Of a stretch of 11,158 nt of DNA, positions 1 to 7,098 are shown piece by piece. The position numbers and the translations under genes were made by a program. Each line of letters begins with the position of its first letter. Position 1 is the stretch's first letter. A model generated the notes under the pieces. That model was not told the DNA's origin. It did not search any database and was given only the letters and a program-made list of their open reading frames with translations. The stretch is from contig CAWEHT010000038.1 in the NCBI GenBank assembly GCA_963808455.1, positions 1-11,158 of the forward strand, read 5' to 3'. The stretch is from CAWEHT01 sp963808455 (GTDB taxonomy: Bacteria > Chloroflexota > Anaerolineae > CG2-30-64-16).

Positions 1-29
1 CTCAACCGCCTAACAAGTAAGCACGCACC

Positions 30-58
30 TTAACATAACAAGAAACTGCTGGTACAAA
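30..58 (+). promoter_or_regulatory. Putative sigma-70 promoter of the left IS transposase
   Basis: TTAACA (30-35) and TACAAA (53-58) are separated by exactly 17 bases and lie just upstream of the transposase ATG at 81. A weak TGAGG ribosome site lies at 65-69. The same arrangement is present in the right copy. This is a motif match only. Confidence 0.5.
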
Positions 59-80
59 GGCTTGTGAGGCAATAAATCAC

Positions 81-1406
81 ATGGCTATCCAACAGTTTCG
101 CGATGCAGTATACCAAAGCCTGACCCAACGCGCCGCAGCACTTATGGATTTGCTGGACGCACTCACAGGCGCTGGACACGTCGACTCGCCGGTGGCTTTG
201 AGCGAAGAACCACCCTTTCGGCGAGAGTTCAGCTCTGTGTACGATGCGCTTGAGAACGGCGAGATTGACGCCGCAGCGTTGGCCAAAGTATTGGGCGCAC
301 AGCAGCCGGTGGACGGCGAGACCGTAGCCGGGCGTGAAATTTACGCCATTGACGCCACACCCAACCACGGATAGAGGCCGAGACCTTGCCGGATCGCAGC
401 TGGCTGAAAAGCGAGAAAGATGAACCGGCCCGTCCGGGTCTCAAGTTCTCCTGGTTGGTGCGCTTGGTGCAACGGCGACCATCCTGGGTCGCGCCGCTGG
501 ACGTGCAGCGCATTGCCACCACCAGCACCGACACGCAAACGGCGGTGGCCCAGGTGCAGGCGCTGGACAGATTGAGCACCCGGCTGAAAGTCGTGGTCGC
601 CGACAGTCTGTACGGGAACCACTGGTTCCTGGGCGTGTTTTTGGTCGTCAAAACCGTCGCGGCGCTGGTGCGTTTGCGCCAAAACCAGAACTTGTACGCG
701 GCGCCCCCGCTGCGGGTTCCCGGCAAACGCGGCGCTCCACGCAAGCACGGTCCAGTTTTCAAACTTAAGCAACTATCTTGGCCGGCCGAACGCCGCGAAA
801 CCTTTGATCTGAACGGCCAAACGGTGCAGTTGCAAGCCTGGACCGATTTGCACCTGCGCAAGCTGCCGACCTTGGCCGGGCTCCTGTTGCGGGTCCAATT
901 CTTGAAAGCCGACGGCACGCCGCGTTACAAACGGCCGCTCTGGCTTTTTTGGACGGGACCGACCAGCGTGGCGCTGGCAGACTTGTGTCGCATGTATCTT
1001 TGGCGTTTCGCCATCGAGCATGCATTTCGTTTCTTGAAGCAACACACGGGCTTGAACGCCTGCCGATCCACCAACCCGGTGGTCATCGAGCATTGGATGT
1101 GGCTTTGCGCCCTGGCTTATTGGCAATTGCTGCTCATGCGTCGGGAGGTAGATGATCTACGACCGGCCTGGCAACCGTCGTTACGAAGCCATCAGACCTT
1201 GCTGCTCACGGCGGGCCAAGTGCAGCGCGGCGCTCGACGTTTTCTGCTTGAGTTGGGCAGTCCGGCGCCGGTCGCCGGACCCGCAGGTAAAGGAACCGGA
1301 CGGCGTCCCGGGCTATCGTCCGAAGCCGCGGCCGCGCTATCCGGTCGTCAAAAAGGGCTCAAAACCCCAAAAAGCGACCGTAACTAACGTGCCGGCCGTC
1401 GTCTAA
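81..1406 (+). pseudogene. Transposase of the left IS copy, broken by two frameshifts
   Basis: The gene starts at the ATG at 81 like the intact right copy. At 367 the bases CG of the right copy are replaced by a single A, shifting the frame and giving a TAG stop at 372-374, soon after the first catalytic Asp (YAIDAT). The rest of the protein is readable in another frame, including the second Asp (VVADSLYG) and the Y-R-E-K helix (YLWRFAIEHAFRFLK). An extra G at 1302/1303 shifts the frame again, giving an altered C-terminus that stops at 1387 instead of 1406. The two indels cancel in total length. One amino acid change (Asp for Asn, base 183) also distinguishes it. As sequenced it cannot make the full DDE enzyme. 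The indels could be real, in which case the element is movable only in trans, or sequencing errors. Confidence 0.85.
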
Positions 1407-1514
1407 ACGCACCGGCGGACAACTGCAGCTTTGTTAAAGTGCGCTCTTGGTCAACGCGACGCTTCGTCCTACCTGTCAACCATCGTCGCGCCGTTATGTA
1501 ACTCTAAACTCAAG

Positions 1515-2035
1515 ATATCAAGGATGCCTATGGTCTGGACTACCAGACGGCCCATCCCGAAGCCCTGCACCTCAAGGGCCTCATCTACGCCATCTTCGAC
1601 GTCCAGACCCCGGCCCAGGCCCAAGAGCGCTACGCCGCCGTGCTGGCCCTCCAAGCAGCCTATGTCCAGGCGCAGCCGGCCGCGCAGACCCTCTTTGACT
1701 TCCTGGAGCGGCACTGGCCCAAGCTGGTGAATGCCATCGGCAGCGATCTGATTCCCACCACCAACAACACCGTGGAACGGACCATCGGTCGTTTTGACCA
1801 ACACTACCAAAATTTCTGCGGTTTCGAGTCCCTGGCGGATGCCCAACGCTACCTGGCCGTCTTCGAGAAGGTCTATCGTTTCACGCCCTTCTCGCAGGAT
1901 GCCCAGCCTGGCGTCCGCGGCAAGGCGCCCCTGCAACTGGCGGGCTACGACATCAGCCACTTGCCGATGGCGACTCTCTGCTCCGGCCACAGCATCATCT
2001 GGCCCACGGAGAGCCCTCGTGTCCCCAGCCCGTGA
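1515..2035 (+). pseudogene. C-terminal fragment of a second DDE transposase, cut by the IS
   Basis: An open frame runs without interruption from the IS junction to the TGA at 2033-2035, about 173 codons. It begins DIKDAYGLDYQ, and the first Asp codon straddles the junction. The segment IPTTNNTVERTIGRFDQHYQ carries the Asn-Asn...Glu arrangement typical of the last catalytic Glu of DDE transposases. It is followed by the conserved RGKAPLQLAGYDI region, which I recognise from abundant Chloroflexota/cyanobacterial transposases. I cannot assign an IS family. The N-terminal half with the two catalytic Asp residues is missing and should lie left of the IS if this was a simple insertion. There is no start codon or ribosome site of its own, so it is a remnant, although read-through from the IS is possible. 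Confidence 0.8.
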
Positions 2036-2073
2036 CGCTCTCGTCTTTATACGGATGCATTTACGAAAAGGTG

Positions 2074-2082
2074 TGATATAAT
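2074..2082 (+). promoter_or_regulatory. Extended -10 promoter (TGATATAAT)
   Basis: A perfect TATAAT (2077-2082) is preceded by TG plus one base, the extended -10 motif that can work without a good -35. No good -35 box lies at 16-18 bases. It is in a short AT-rich stretch (2041-2120) that contrasts with the GC-rich surroundings. Transcription would start near 2089 and run into the structured leader. Confidence 0.5.
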
Positions 2083-2088
2083 AAGTAG

Positions 2089-2212
2089 CATAAAGAATTG
2101 ACCAATCAATGGAGAAAAATGGCTCTTAGACCGCCCGGCTAGCATTCACTTTCCAGATCCTTCTGAAGGACTCTCAACGATGTTTCAGGTCGGGCGAGGG
2201 TCCTTTTGCTTT
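2089..2212 (+). ncRNA. Candidate leader RNA or small RNA ending in a terminator
   Basis: From the predicted start near 2089 to the terminator tail at 2212 the RNA would be about 120 nt. GACCGCCCG (2129-2137) can pair with 2191-2202 (CGGGCG, two-base bulge, GGTC). That pairing is incompatible with the terminator stem 2166-2175/2196-2205. A further small hairpin TCCTT/AAGGA (2158-2162 with 2166-2170) competes with the terminator's 5' arm. A tiny reading frame (ATG at 2119, stop at 2140-2142) has a GGAG 4 bases upstream. This layout is compatible with a transcription attenuator upstream of the USP gene or with a free-standing small RNA. No known riboswitch class is recognised. Confidence 0.35.
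2166..2212 (+). terminator. Rho-independent terminator or attenuator
   Basis: AAGGACTCTC (2166-2175) pairs with GAGGGTCCTT (2196-2205), ten pairs including one G-U, around a 20-nt loop. It is followed by TTGCTTT, giving a U-rich tail. It lies about 200 bases before the USP start, with an in-orientation promoter upstream of it. It may end either transcription from the transposase remnant or the short leader described at 2089. Confidence 0.55.
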
Positions 2213-2405
2213 AATGGGCCAGCCGCCTTGCGGGAGCGGATGACGTAACGGGGGCCCAGCAATTATGGAAGCGTTGAGGATAAGGACGGCCCGCAAGAGA
2301 GGGGCGTGCTGCCCGAGACGGACGATGTTGCGTGTGGGATGGATAACACTGACCGGGGGCCGCTCAGGCAAGTGACGGGCGGATGTCCTCAAAGGAGGTG
2401 CAGCC
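2213..2405. other. Intergenic stretch upstream of the USP gene
   Basis: Together with the leader region this completes the 370-base gap between the transposase remnant and the USP gene. I find no convincing promoter or gene here. The only clear signal is a strong ribosome site, AAGGAGGTG at 2392-2400, five bases before the ATG at 2406. Confidence 0.5.
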
Positions 2406-3318
2406 ATGTATCGCACGATTCTGGTTCCGTTGGATGGTTCGGCGTTTGGTGAGCGGGCGTTGCCCATGGCTATGGAGTTGGCCCAATTGGCGAATTCCAA
2501 CCTCGTGCTGGTGCGAGCTGCCGAGGCTTCGGTCATACCGGGGGTAGACCCGACCGAGGCGCAATGCAGGGCGATCGAGGAGGCCGAGACCTATCTGGGA
2601 GGTGTCAGCCGGGAGTTGGCCCGACAGAATATCCAAGCCAAGAGTGCCGTGCCGTATGGCCGAGTACCCAAAGCGATTCTGCTCGAGATCGAAATGCAAC
2701 ATGCCGACCTGGTCATCATGTGCACGCATGGCCGGTCAGGCCTGGGGCGATGGATCTTACGGGTCAGTGGCTGAGGTGGTGCTCGCTCACAGCCCTGTTC
2801 CGATACTATTGGTGCGTCGAACCGGACCGCGGGCCACGCTGGCTCCCCCGCCGGCGCGATCTTGCCTGATCGTCCCTCTCGACGGCTCCGACCTCGCTGA
2901 GGCTGCCCTGCCACATGCCGCAACCCTGGCTCTTTCTTTTGGTTGCGGGATCCAGCTTCTGTCTGTCATGGTGCCACCGGAGCTAGTCTACTCGAATCTG
3001 GGGCTCACGCCGTACATGCTGGATGCCAGCGAGATTGCGACGAGGGCTGACCCGGCGAAAGTGAACGAATACCTGGCATACGTGGCCGGCCGGCTGCAAC
3101 AGGATGGCCTATGCGTGGAGTGCGCGGTGCAGGGGGGATCACCAGTCGATACAATCTTGCAGCACGCGCAAGTCATCGGTGCCAGGCTCATTGTCATGGC
3201 AACCCACGGGCGCACCGGGCTTGGGCGGTTGCTGCTGGGCAGCGTCGCGCTCGAGGTCGTCCATCGGAGCTTGCTGCCTGTTCTGCTTGTGCGCCCAACC
3301 GGTCTGCCGAGCGCGTAG
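2406..3318 (+). CDS. Tandem-domain universal stress protein (UspA family), one frameshift
   Basis: Two UspA domains lie in one gene of about 303 residues once a single frameshift is repaired. Domain 1 starts MYRTILVPLDGS and ends with the ATP-binding loop THGRSGLGRWI. Domain 2 starts CLIVPLDGSDLAEAALP (about residue 153) and ends with THGRTGLGRLLLGSVALEV. Both fit the G-2x-G-9x-G(S/T) nucleotide-binding motif of ATP-binding USPs, which are cytoplasmic stress-response proteins of generally unclear biochemical target. The frame breaks at ATCTTACGG (2754-2762). Removing one T at 2757/2758 restores WIYGSVAEVV, exactly what the family expects. As written, a TGA at 2772-2774 would leave only the first domain without its Gly-Ser. 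The start is fixed by the strong AAGGAGGTG site. Overall length (913 = 3x304+1) fits a single inserted base. An upstream attenuator-like leader may regulate it. Confidence 0.88.
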
Positions 3319-3573
3319 GTGGGCATGCGCTGGAGGACATACCGATCCATGCTGAAGGGCGCTTGCGCTGATGGTACGACTATGAGCGCTTTCGGTACCC
3401 ATAGGCCTGCGTCGCCGAAACCTCGCCTAGGGGCCGGTTAGACCATTCGCTGCAAAGCTGGCCGGCGTAGGTCTCATTCTGCCCGCAGATAGGCTGCGGG
3501 GGCGGAGATGAGATGTGAATCGCTGCAGACGACTTCCTCACAAATCTGCGGTGTAATTGCAGCGGAGGCAAAC
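3319..3573. other. Intergenic region between the USP and methyltransferase genes
   Basis: 255 bases without a gene I can support. It contains a 7-bp hairpin, CCCGCAG (3482-3488) and CTGCGGG (3494-3500) with a 5-nt loop, and no U-tract. No clear promoter is visible. An ATG at 3508 is in frame with the methyltransferase but has poor ribosome-site spacing. Confidence 0.45.
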
Positions 3574-4397
3574 ATGTCTGAGGCCATCTCGATCAAGCCG
3601 GTAAGTTTTGCTTGCCCAAAATGCAAAGGGCCGCTTCGCTCGGTTGACGATGCCTTCCACTGCGCCGGGTGTGACCGGAAGTATCCTATCGCCAGTGGTA
3701 TCCCCGATTTCCTTTCACCGGCCAGCCTTGCCCCTGCCACCTTGCACATTGCCAGGGTGATGGACCTCGTGGCCCCCGTCTATGAATCGCGGCCCTTTGT
3801 TTGGGCCCTCTGAGCCTGTCCGGCATTCGCGGTGGCTCGCGGTTGATCGGCCGTGTCGCGAGTTTCCATTCCCGATCCTTGCAGGGCATCACCGGGTCGG
3901 TGCTTGACGTGGCATGCGGCCCGGCCACTTACACCCGCCGTCTGGCCTCCCAATCGAGGGATGTTTACGGCATCGACATCTCGATAGGTGTGCTGCGGCA
4001 GGGCATGGCCTACGTCTTGCGAGACGGCACAGCACGGGTGCACCTCGCCCGGGCCAGCGTTGACGAGCTGCCGTTCGAGAACGCCGTGTTCGATGGGGCC
4101 ATCTGTTCCGGCTCGCTCCACCTGTTCCCTGACCCGGTGCTTTCCCTGCGCGAAATCGCGCGGACCATGAAACCGGGCGCCGCGCTATCGGTCCAGACAT
4201 TCGTCGCGGGGAACACGGCCATCAACCGGTTCGTGCAGCGACGCTCGTGGCTTCACACTTTCGAGCTCGTTGAATTGCAGCGATATTTGGGCGAGGCTGG
4301 GTTTGAGGGATTCCGGCCAGAGCTCGACGGTATCGTTCTAACTTTCAGCGCGTGCAAAGAGATGCCGCGTGAGGCAGTGCAGGCGGACGGGGCCTGA
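3574..4397 (+). CDS. Zinc-ribbon class I SAM-dependent methyltransferase, one frameshift
   Basis: The start at 3574 has GGAGG at 3564-3568, five bases upstream. The N-terminus is a Trm112-like zinc ribbon: Cys14-Pro-Lys-Cys17 and Cys30-Ala-Gly-Cys33, followed by YPIASGIPDFL. Next comes a Rossmann methyltransferase core with SAM motif I VLDVACGPATYT (about residue 110), the acidic strand YGIDIS, the motif DELPFENAVFDG, and LHLFPDP with a following REIARTMKPGA helix. This order matches a family shared by cyanobacteria, Chloroflexota and plant plastids whose substrates are mostly unknown; UbiE/MenG-like chemistry is only an analogy. The frame breaks near 3796-3812. The first frame ends at TGA 3811-3813 after FVWAL, and the second continues SLSGIRGGSRL. 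One missing base explains the total length (824 = 3x275-1), giving about 274 residues. A strong hairpin lies just past the stop. Confidence 0.82.
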
Positions 4398-4400
4398 GCG

Positions 4401-4437
4401 CGCCCACACACCACTCGGGCCGAGTGGTGTGTGGGCG
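4401..4437. terminator. Perfect 37-bp inverted repeat, likely terminator hairpin
   Basis: Arms 4401-4418 and 4420-4437 are exact reverse complements around a single centre base at 4419, beginning four bases after the methyltransferase stop. As RNA this gives about 16 paired bases with a 5-nt loop. There is no U-rich tail on either strand, so it is not a classical rho-independent terminator. It could still stop transcription or protect the 3' end. It separates the methyltransferase from the oppositely oriented gene at 4514-4864. Confidence 0.6.
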
Positions 4438-4513
4438 GCGGACGCCTCCTCATAATGGACGGGTAAACAGGCCCGCACGAAGCGGAGCCGCGCGCTCGTT
4501 CGACCTTTCGAAG

Positions 4514-4864
4514 TCAGGCCATCACGTTAACGTGGCCATCGCCGCCAGTGCTGGCAGCGGTGTTCGCTGCGGCAGCGCTGGCCCCCGCGGACTGCTGCGC
4601 CAGCAGGCTGGCAGCCTGGGCCTGCGCCTGCTGCGTGGAAGCGGACTGTTGCGCCGCCTGGCTGGCAGCCTGGGAAACCAGCGCCTGCTGTGTCGCCGCG
4701 ACTTGTAGGGCCGCCTGGCTGACCGGCTGGCCCGTCGTCTGCGTCGTCGAACTCCCCTGGCTCTTGCTGTGACGCTTCCTCGACTGGTAAGCGGCCTGCA
4801 GAGCTGCTTGCTTAGTGTCTGAGGGCTGCTGCGCCGAAACGGCATCGATCGCCGAAGTCGCCAT
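4514..4864 (-). CDS. Small Ala/Gln/Ser-rich low-complexity protein
   Basis: A 116-residue protein starting MATSAIDAVSAQQ. The start is chosen at 4864 because AAAGGAG lies a few bases upstream; the frame stays open upstream, but that extension is GC-biased and has no site. From about residue 45 it is a run of Gln/Ala/Ser repeats (QAAL, TQQA, SQAASQAAQQ), probably helical or coiled-coil forming. It ends with a Gly-rich turn and HVNVMA. There is no signal peptide, membrane helix or cysteine. The short N-terminal segment plus a terminal G..VNV.A resembles small 'putative motility' proteins (YjfB-like) in general layout only, and I would not name it so. It is divergent from the ABC1/UbiB gene and shares a 174-base control region with it. 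Low-complexity GC-rich frames can be spurious, but the ribosome site and the absence of frame breaks support a real gene. Confidence 0.6.
   Translation of the reverse strand: MATSAIDAVSAQQPSDTKQAALQAAYQSRKRHSKSQGSSTTQTTGQPVSQAALQVAATQQALVSQAASQAAQQSASTQQAQAQAASLLAQQSAGASAAAANTAASTGGDGHVNVMA
4590..4699. repeat. Two imperfect tandem copies of about 55 bp inside the Ala/Gln-rich gene
   Basis: Copy one (4590-4643) and copy two (from 4644) both begin GACTG(C/T)TGCGCC and share GGCTGGCAGCCTGGG and GCGCCTGCTG. A weaker third unit beginning near 4700 shares GCCGCCTGGCTG. They encode the Gln/Ala repeats of the small protein and could expand or contract by slippage or recombination. Confidence 0.55.
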
Positions 4865-4933
4865 ATGCACGCTCCTTTGCCGGAAATCTAAAGATCCTGT
4901 TCTTGATATCGGCCGCCGCGGCCTATCACCACA

Positions 4934-4949
4934 TGGTACCAAAGTACCA
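4934..4949. promoter_or_regulatory. Operator-like palindrome in the divergent control region
   Basis: TGGTAC (4934-4939) and GTACCA (4944-4949) are perfect 6-base arms around CAAA. The site lies between the small gene and the ABC1/UbiB gene, 70 bases upstream of the small gene's start and about 35 bases upstream of the UbiB-gene -35 box. It could bind a regulator of either gene. Confidence 0.3.
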
Positions 4950-4983
4950 CACACGAATCCCGACAATTTTCCCGCCCGCGCGC

Positions 4984-5012
4984 TTGCAATTGGCCCGGCG
5001 ACCGCGTATACT
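4984..5012 (+). promoter_or_regulatory. Putative sigma-70 promoter of the ABC1/UbiB-family gene
   Basis: TTGCAA (4984-4989), a 17-base spacer and TATACT (5007-5012) form a good match to the sigma-70 consensus in otherwise very GC-rich DNA. Transcription would begin near 5019, leaving a 20-base leader before the ATG at 5039. Confidence 0.55.
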
Positions 5013-5038
5013 CCGGGCATGGGCCTGCTGCCACGCCG

Positions 5039-6773
5039 ATGGCCTTCGAGATGACCACCATTGCGACGGGCGCCCGGGCCGAGGCGAGCGGGGGCGCCTT
5101 GGGCGCGCGTTATCGCCGCATCCTCTGGTTCTTTGCCCGCATCATCGCCGAGTTTCTCTACTGGGAATGGTTGTTGCCGCGCCTCGGCTTGCGCCGCTGG
5201 TCACGTGCCACGCGCCGGCGAACGGCTGCGGCGGATCGCGGCGCGTTTCCGGGCTCTGGCGGTCGAGATGGGCGGGGTGATGATCAAGGTGGGGCAGTAC
5301 CTCTCCTCCCGGCTGGATGTGCTGCCATCGGAGATACTGGACGAACTGGCAGACCTGCAAGACGAGGTGCCGGCGGAGGATTACACGGCGCTTGCGGCCC
5401 TGGCCGAGCGGGAGCTGGGTGCGCCGCTGGCGGCGGCGTTCGCTTCCTTCGATCAGGAGCCGCTGGCAGCGGCATCTTTGGGCCAGGTGCACCGGGCCAG
5501 GCTGCGGGCTGCCGCGGCCATCGCCGCGCCCGGCGGCCCGATCGTGGACGTGGCCGTAAAAATCCAGCGCCCGGCCATCGAGGGGATAGTGGAGACCGAC
5601 CTGGCCGCGCTGCGGCAGGTTGCCGGCTGGGTGCAGCGCTACAGGGAGGTGCGACGCCGGGCGGACGTGCCGGCGCTCGTGGCCGAGTTCGCTCGCACGA
5701 CGAGGGAAGAGCTCGACTATCTGGCCGAAGGGCACAACGCCGAAACGCTGGCAGCCAACCTGGCGAAACACCCGGGCGTGCGTGTGCCCAGGGTGGATTG
5801 GGGCCACACGACGCGGCGCGTTCTGGCGCTGGAAGACGTGTACGCCATCAAGATCACCGATTTCGACAGCATCACCGCCGCCGGGATCGATCGCGCCGGC
5901 GTCGCCCGCCGCCTGTTCGAGACTTATCTTCAGCAGATCTTCGAAGACGGCTTTTTCCACGCCGACCCGCATCCGGGCAATCTCTTCGTCGAGCGCACGG
6001 ATCGCCCTGAGACCGGCGGCTGGCTGCTCACCTTCGTGGATTTCGGCATGGTGGGCCGCGTGCCGCCCAACCTGCGTGCCGGGCTGCGCGAGCTCCTGCT
6101 GGCTGCCGCCACGCGCGACGCGGCACGGCTCGTTCGCTCCTTCCAGACGATGGGCATGTTGCTCCCCGGAGCCAACCTCGCCTTGCTGGAACAGGCCGAG
6201 GCGCGCTTCTTCGACGTGTTCGGCGGCAAGAATGTGGCCGAGCTGCAGCAGCTGCGCGAGGGGAAAATGGCGGAGTTTGCCGACGAGTTCGGCGACCTGA
6301 TGTACGAGATGCCGTTCCAGATGCCCAACGATCTGCTGCTCTTGGGCAGAACCGTGAGCATGCTCTCGGGCATGTGCACGGCGCTGGATCCGGAATTCAA
6401 CCTGTGGGCGGCGCTGGCGCCCTTCGCCGAGAAGCTGATGGCCGGCGAGGCCACGCCGCTGGCCCGCCAGGCCCTGGCCGACGCCGGGGAGATCGCCCGC
6501 GCGCTGATCGCGCTCCCGCGCAAGGCGGACCGCGTGCTGGATAAGATCGAGCGCGACGGCCTGTCCGTGCGCATGCCGGACGTCAGTCGGCAACTCGTCC
6601 GGATCGAGCGCGGGCTCTATCGCCTGGCCGGGGGCATCATCTTTGCCTCGTTGTTGCTTGGCGGCATCCAGCTCTACCTGGCCGCGCACGTCGCCTTCGC
6701 GGACGTGCTCCTGGCCGGGGCAGCCGTGACCCTGGTCACGCAGCTCTTCTCGCGCCCGCGCCGCGGCGCGTGA
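5039..6773 (+). CDS. ABC1/UbiB-family atypical kinase-like protein, one frameshift
   Basis: Repaired, this is a protein of about 577 residues. The N-terminal part from 5039 reads YRRILWFFARIIAEFLYWEW, a helix often seen before the ABC1 domain. The frame then shifts near 5205-5222, consistent with one extra base (1735 = 3x578+1), and continues ERLRRIAARFRALAVEMGG. ABC1 hallmarks follow in order: the KxGQ motif IKVGQYLSSRLDVLPSE (about residue 83), LQDEVPA, the Ala-rich loop AAASLGQVHRA, VAVKIQRP, LDYLAEGHNAE, HADPHPGNLF (about 307) and VDFGMVGRVP (about 333). The C-terminus has two hydrophobic segments, so membrane attachment is likely. Family members assist quinone/isoprenoid lipid metabolism or have ATPase activity; the exact role here is unknown, and ubiB is not claimed as the symbol. 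A start at 5051 is also possible. It converges with the hemerythrin remnant 25 bases downstream. Confidence 0.87.
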
Positions 6774-6782
6774 GCCCCACGG

Positions 6783-6817
6783 CCCTATTCCCTACTCCCT
6801 ACTCCCTATTCCCTACC
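6783..6817. repeat. Five tandem 7-bp units CCCTA(C/T)(T/C)
   Basis: CCCTATT, CCCTACT, CCCTACT, CCCTATT and CCCTACC follow each other without a gap directly after the UbiB-like gene. The last Gly-Asn-Arg-Glu codons and the stop of the minus-strand hemerythrin remnant are read from these units. Intergenic heptamers of this kind are, to my knowledge, common in several bacterial genomes including Chloroflexota. They are candidates for slippage. Confidence 0.8.
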
Positions 6818-7095
6818 CTCGCCGGCGCTGCCGCCTTCACGAACGCCGCCAGCCGCGTGTCCACCAGCCGGATGTGTTTGACGAGCCAGCCGGAGAGCTC
6901 TTGCTGGGCCCGGATGGCCAGCGCTGCGTTGGCCCCGTGCGCCGCGAGGTCCGCCTTCAGAGCCGCGACGTCGCGGATGAATGCCGTATGCAAAGGCTTG
7001 TGGGCCGCGTAGCCGGGGTATTGGATGCTCAGCATCAGGTTCTCTTCGTCGCCGAAGTGGGTCAATACGTACTGATCGTGCGCGCCCGAAGCAGG
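6799..7095 (-). pseudogene. Bacteriohemerythrin, 5'-truncated
   Basis: The frame DQYVLTHFGDEENLM, then YPGYAAHKPLHTAF, then WLVKHIRLVDTRLAAFV is the C-terminal two thirds of a bacteriohemerythrin, the di-iron oxygen-binding four-helix bundle. It keeps the His and Glu of HFGDEE, the His pair of HKPLH, and the His...Asp of HIRLVD as iron ligands. The first helices, with the expected D.QHK motif, are absent: a TAG lies in frame at 7098-7096, and none of the upstream sequence I read in this orientation resembles the missing part. The only in-frame starts are internal (TTG at 7065), without a ribosome site. The stop TAG (6801-6799) lies in the heptamer repeat, so the 3' end may also be altered. 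It is most likely a non-functional remnant. Confidence 0.7.
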
Positions 7096-7098
7096 CTA

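Larger units (their letters stand above)
1..1514 (+). mobile_element. IS701/IS4-superfamily-like insertion sequence, left copy
   Basis: This 1,514-bp segment recurs in reverse complement at 9645-11158, differing only by a few substitutions and two compensating 1-bp indels. That defines its inner boundary at 1514, where similarity stops. It holds one transposase gene, about 80 bp of 5' leader with a promoter, and a tail of about 108 bp after the gene. The outer boundary is the window edge, so the true end could lie further out. I see no clear terminal inverted repeat: the outer end reads CTCAACCGCC and the inner end, reverse-complemented, reads CTTGAGTTTA. Family placement rests on the transposase signature seen in the intact right copy. 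The element sits inside another transposase gene, whose 3' part follows at 1515. Confidence 0.88.

Noticed and set aside
229..918. Antisense frames inside both IS copies
   Set aside because: They are shadows of the transposase, identical in both copies, with no domain signature.
3482..3500. 7-bp hairpin before the methyltransferase as a terminator for the USP gene
   Set aside because: It is more than 160 bases past the USP stop and has no U-tract; too weak to call.
3508..3573. Earlier ATG at 3508 as the methyltransferase start
   Set aside because: The GGAG there is only about two bases from the ATG, and the zinc-ribbon family normally begins shortly before the first Cys pair; the start at 3574 has a well-spaced GGAGG.
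5142..6689. Long minus-strand open frame (515 codons) opposite the UbiB-like gene
   Set aside because: It is the complement of a gene with clear ABC1 motifs; the His/Gln/Arg-rich translation has no recognisable domain and reflects GC-rich codon structure.
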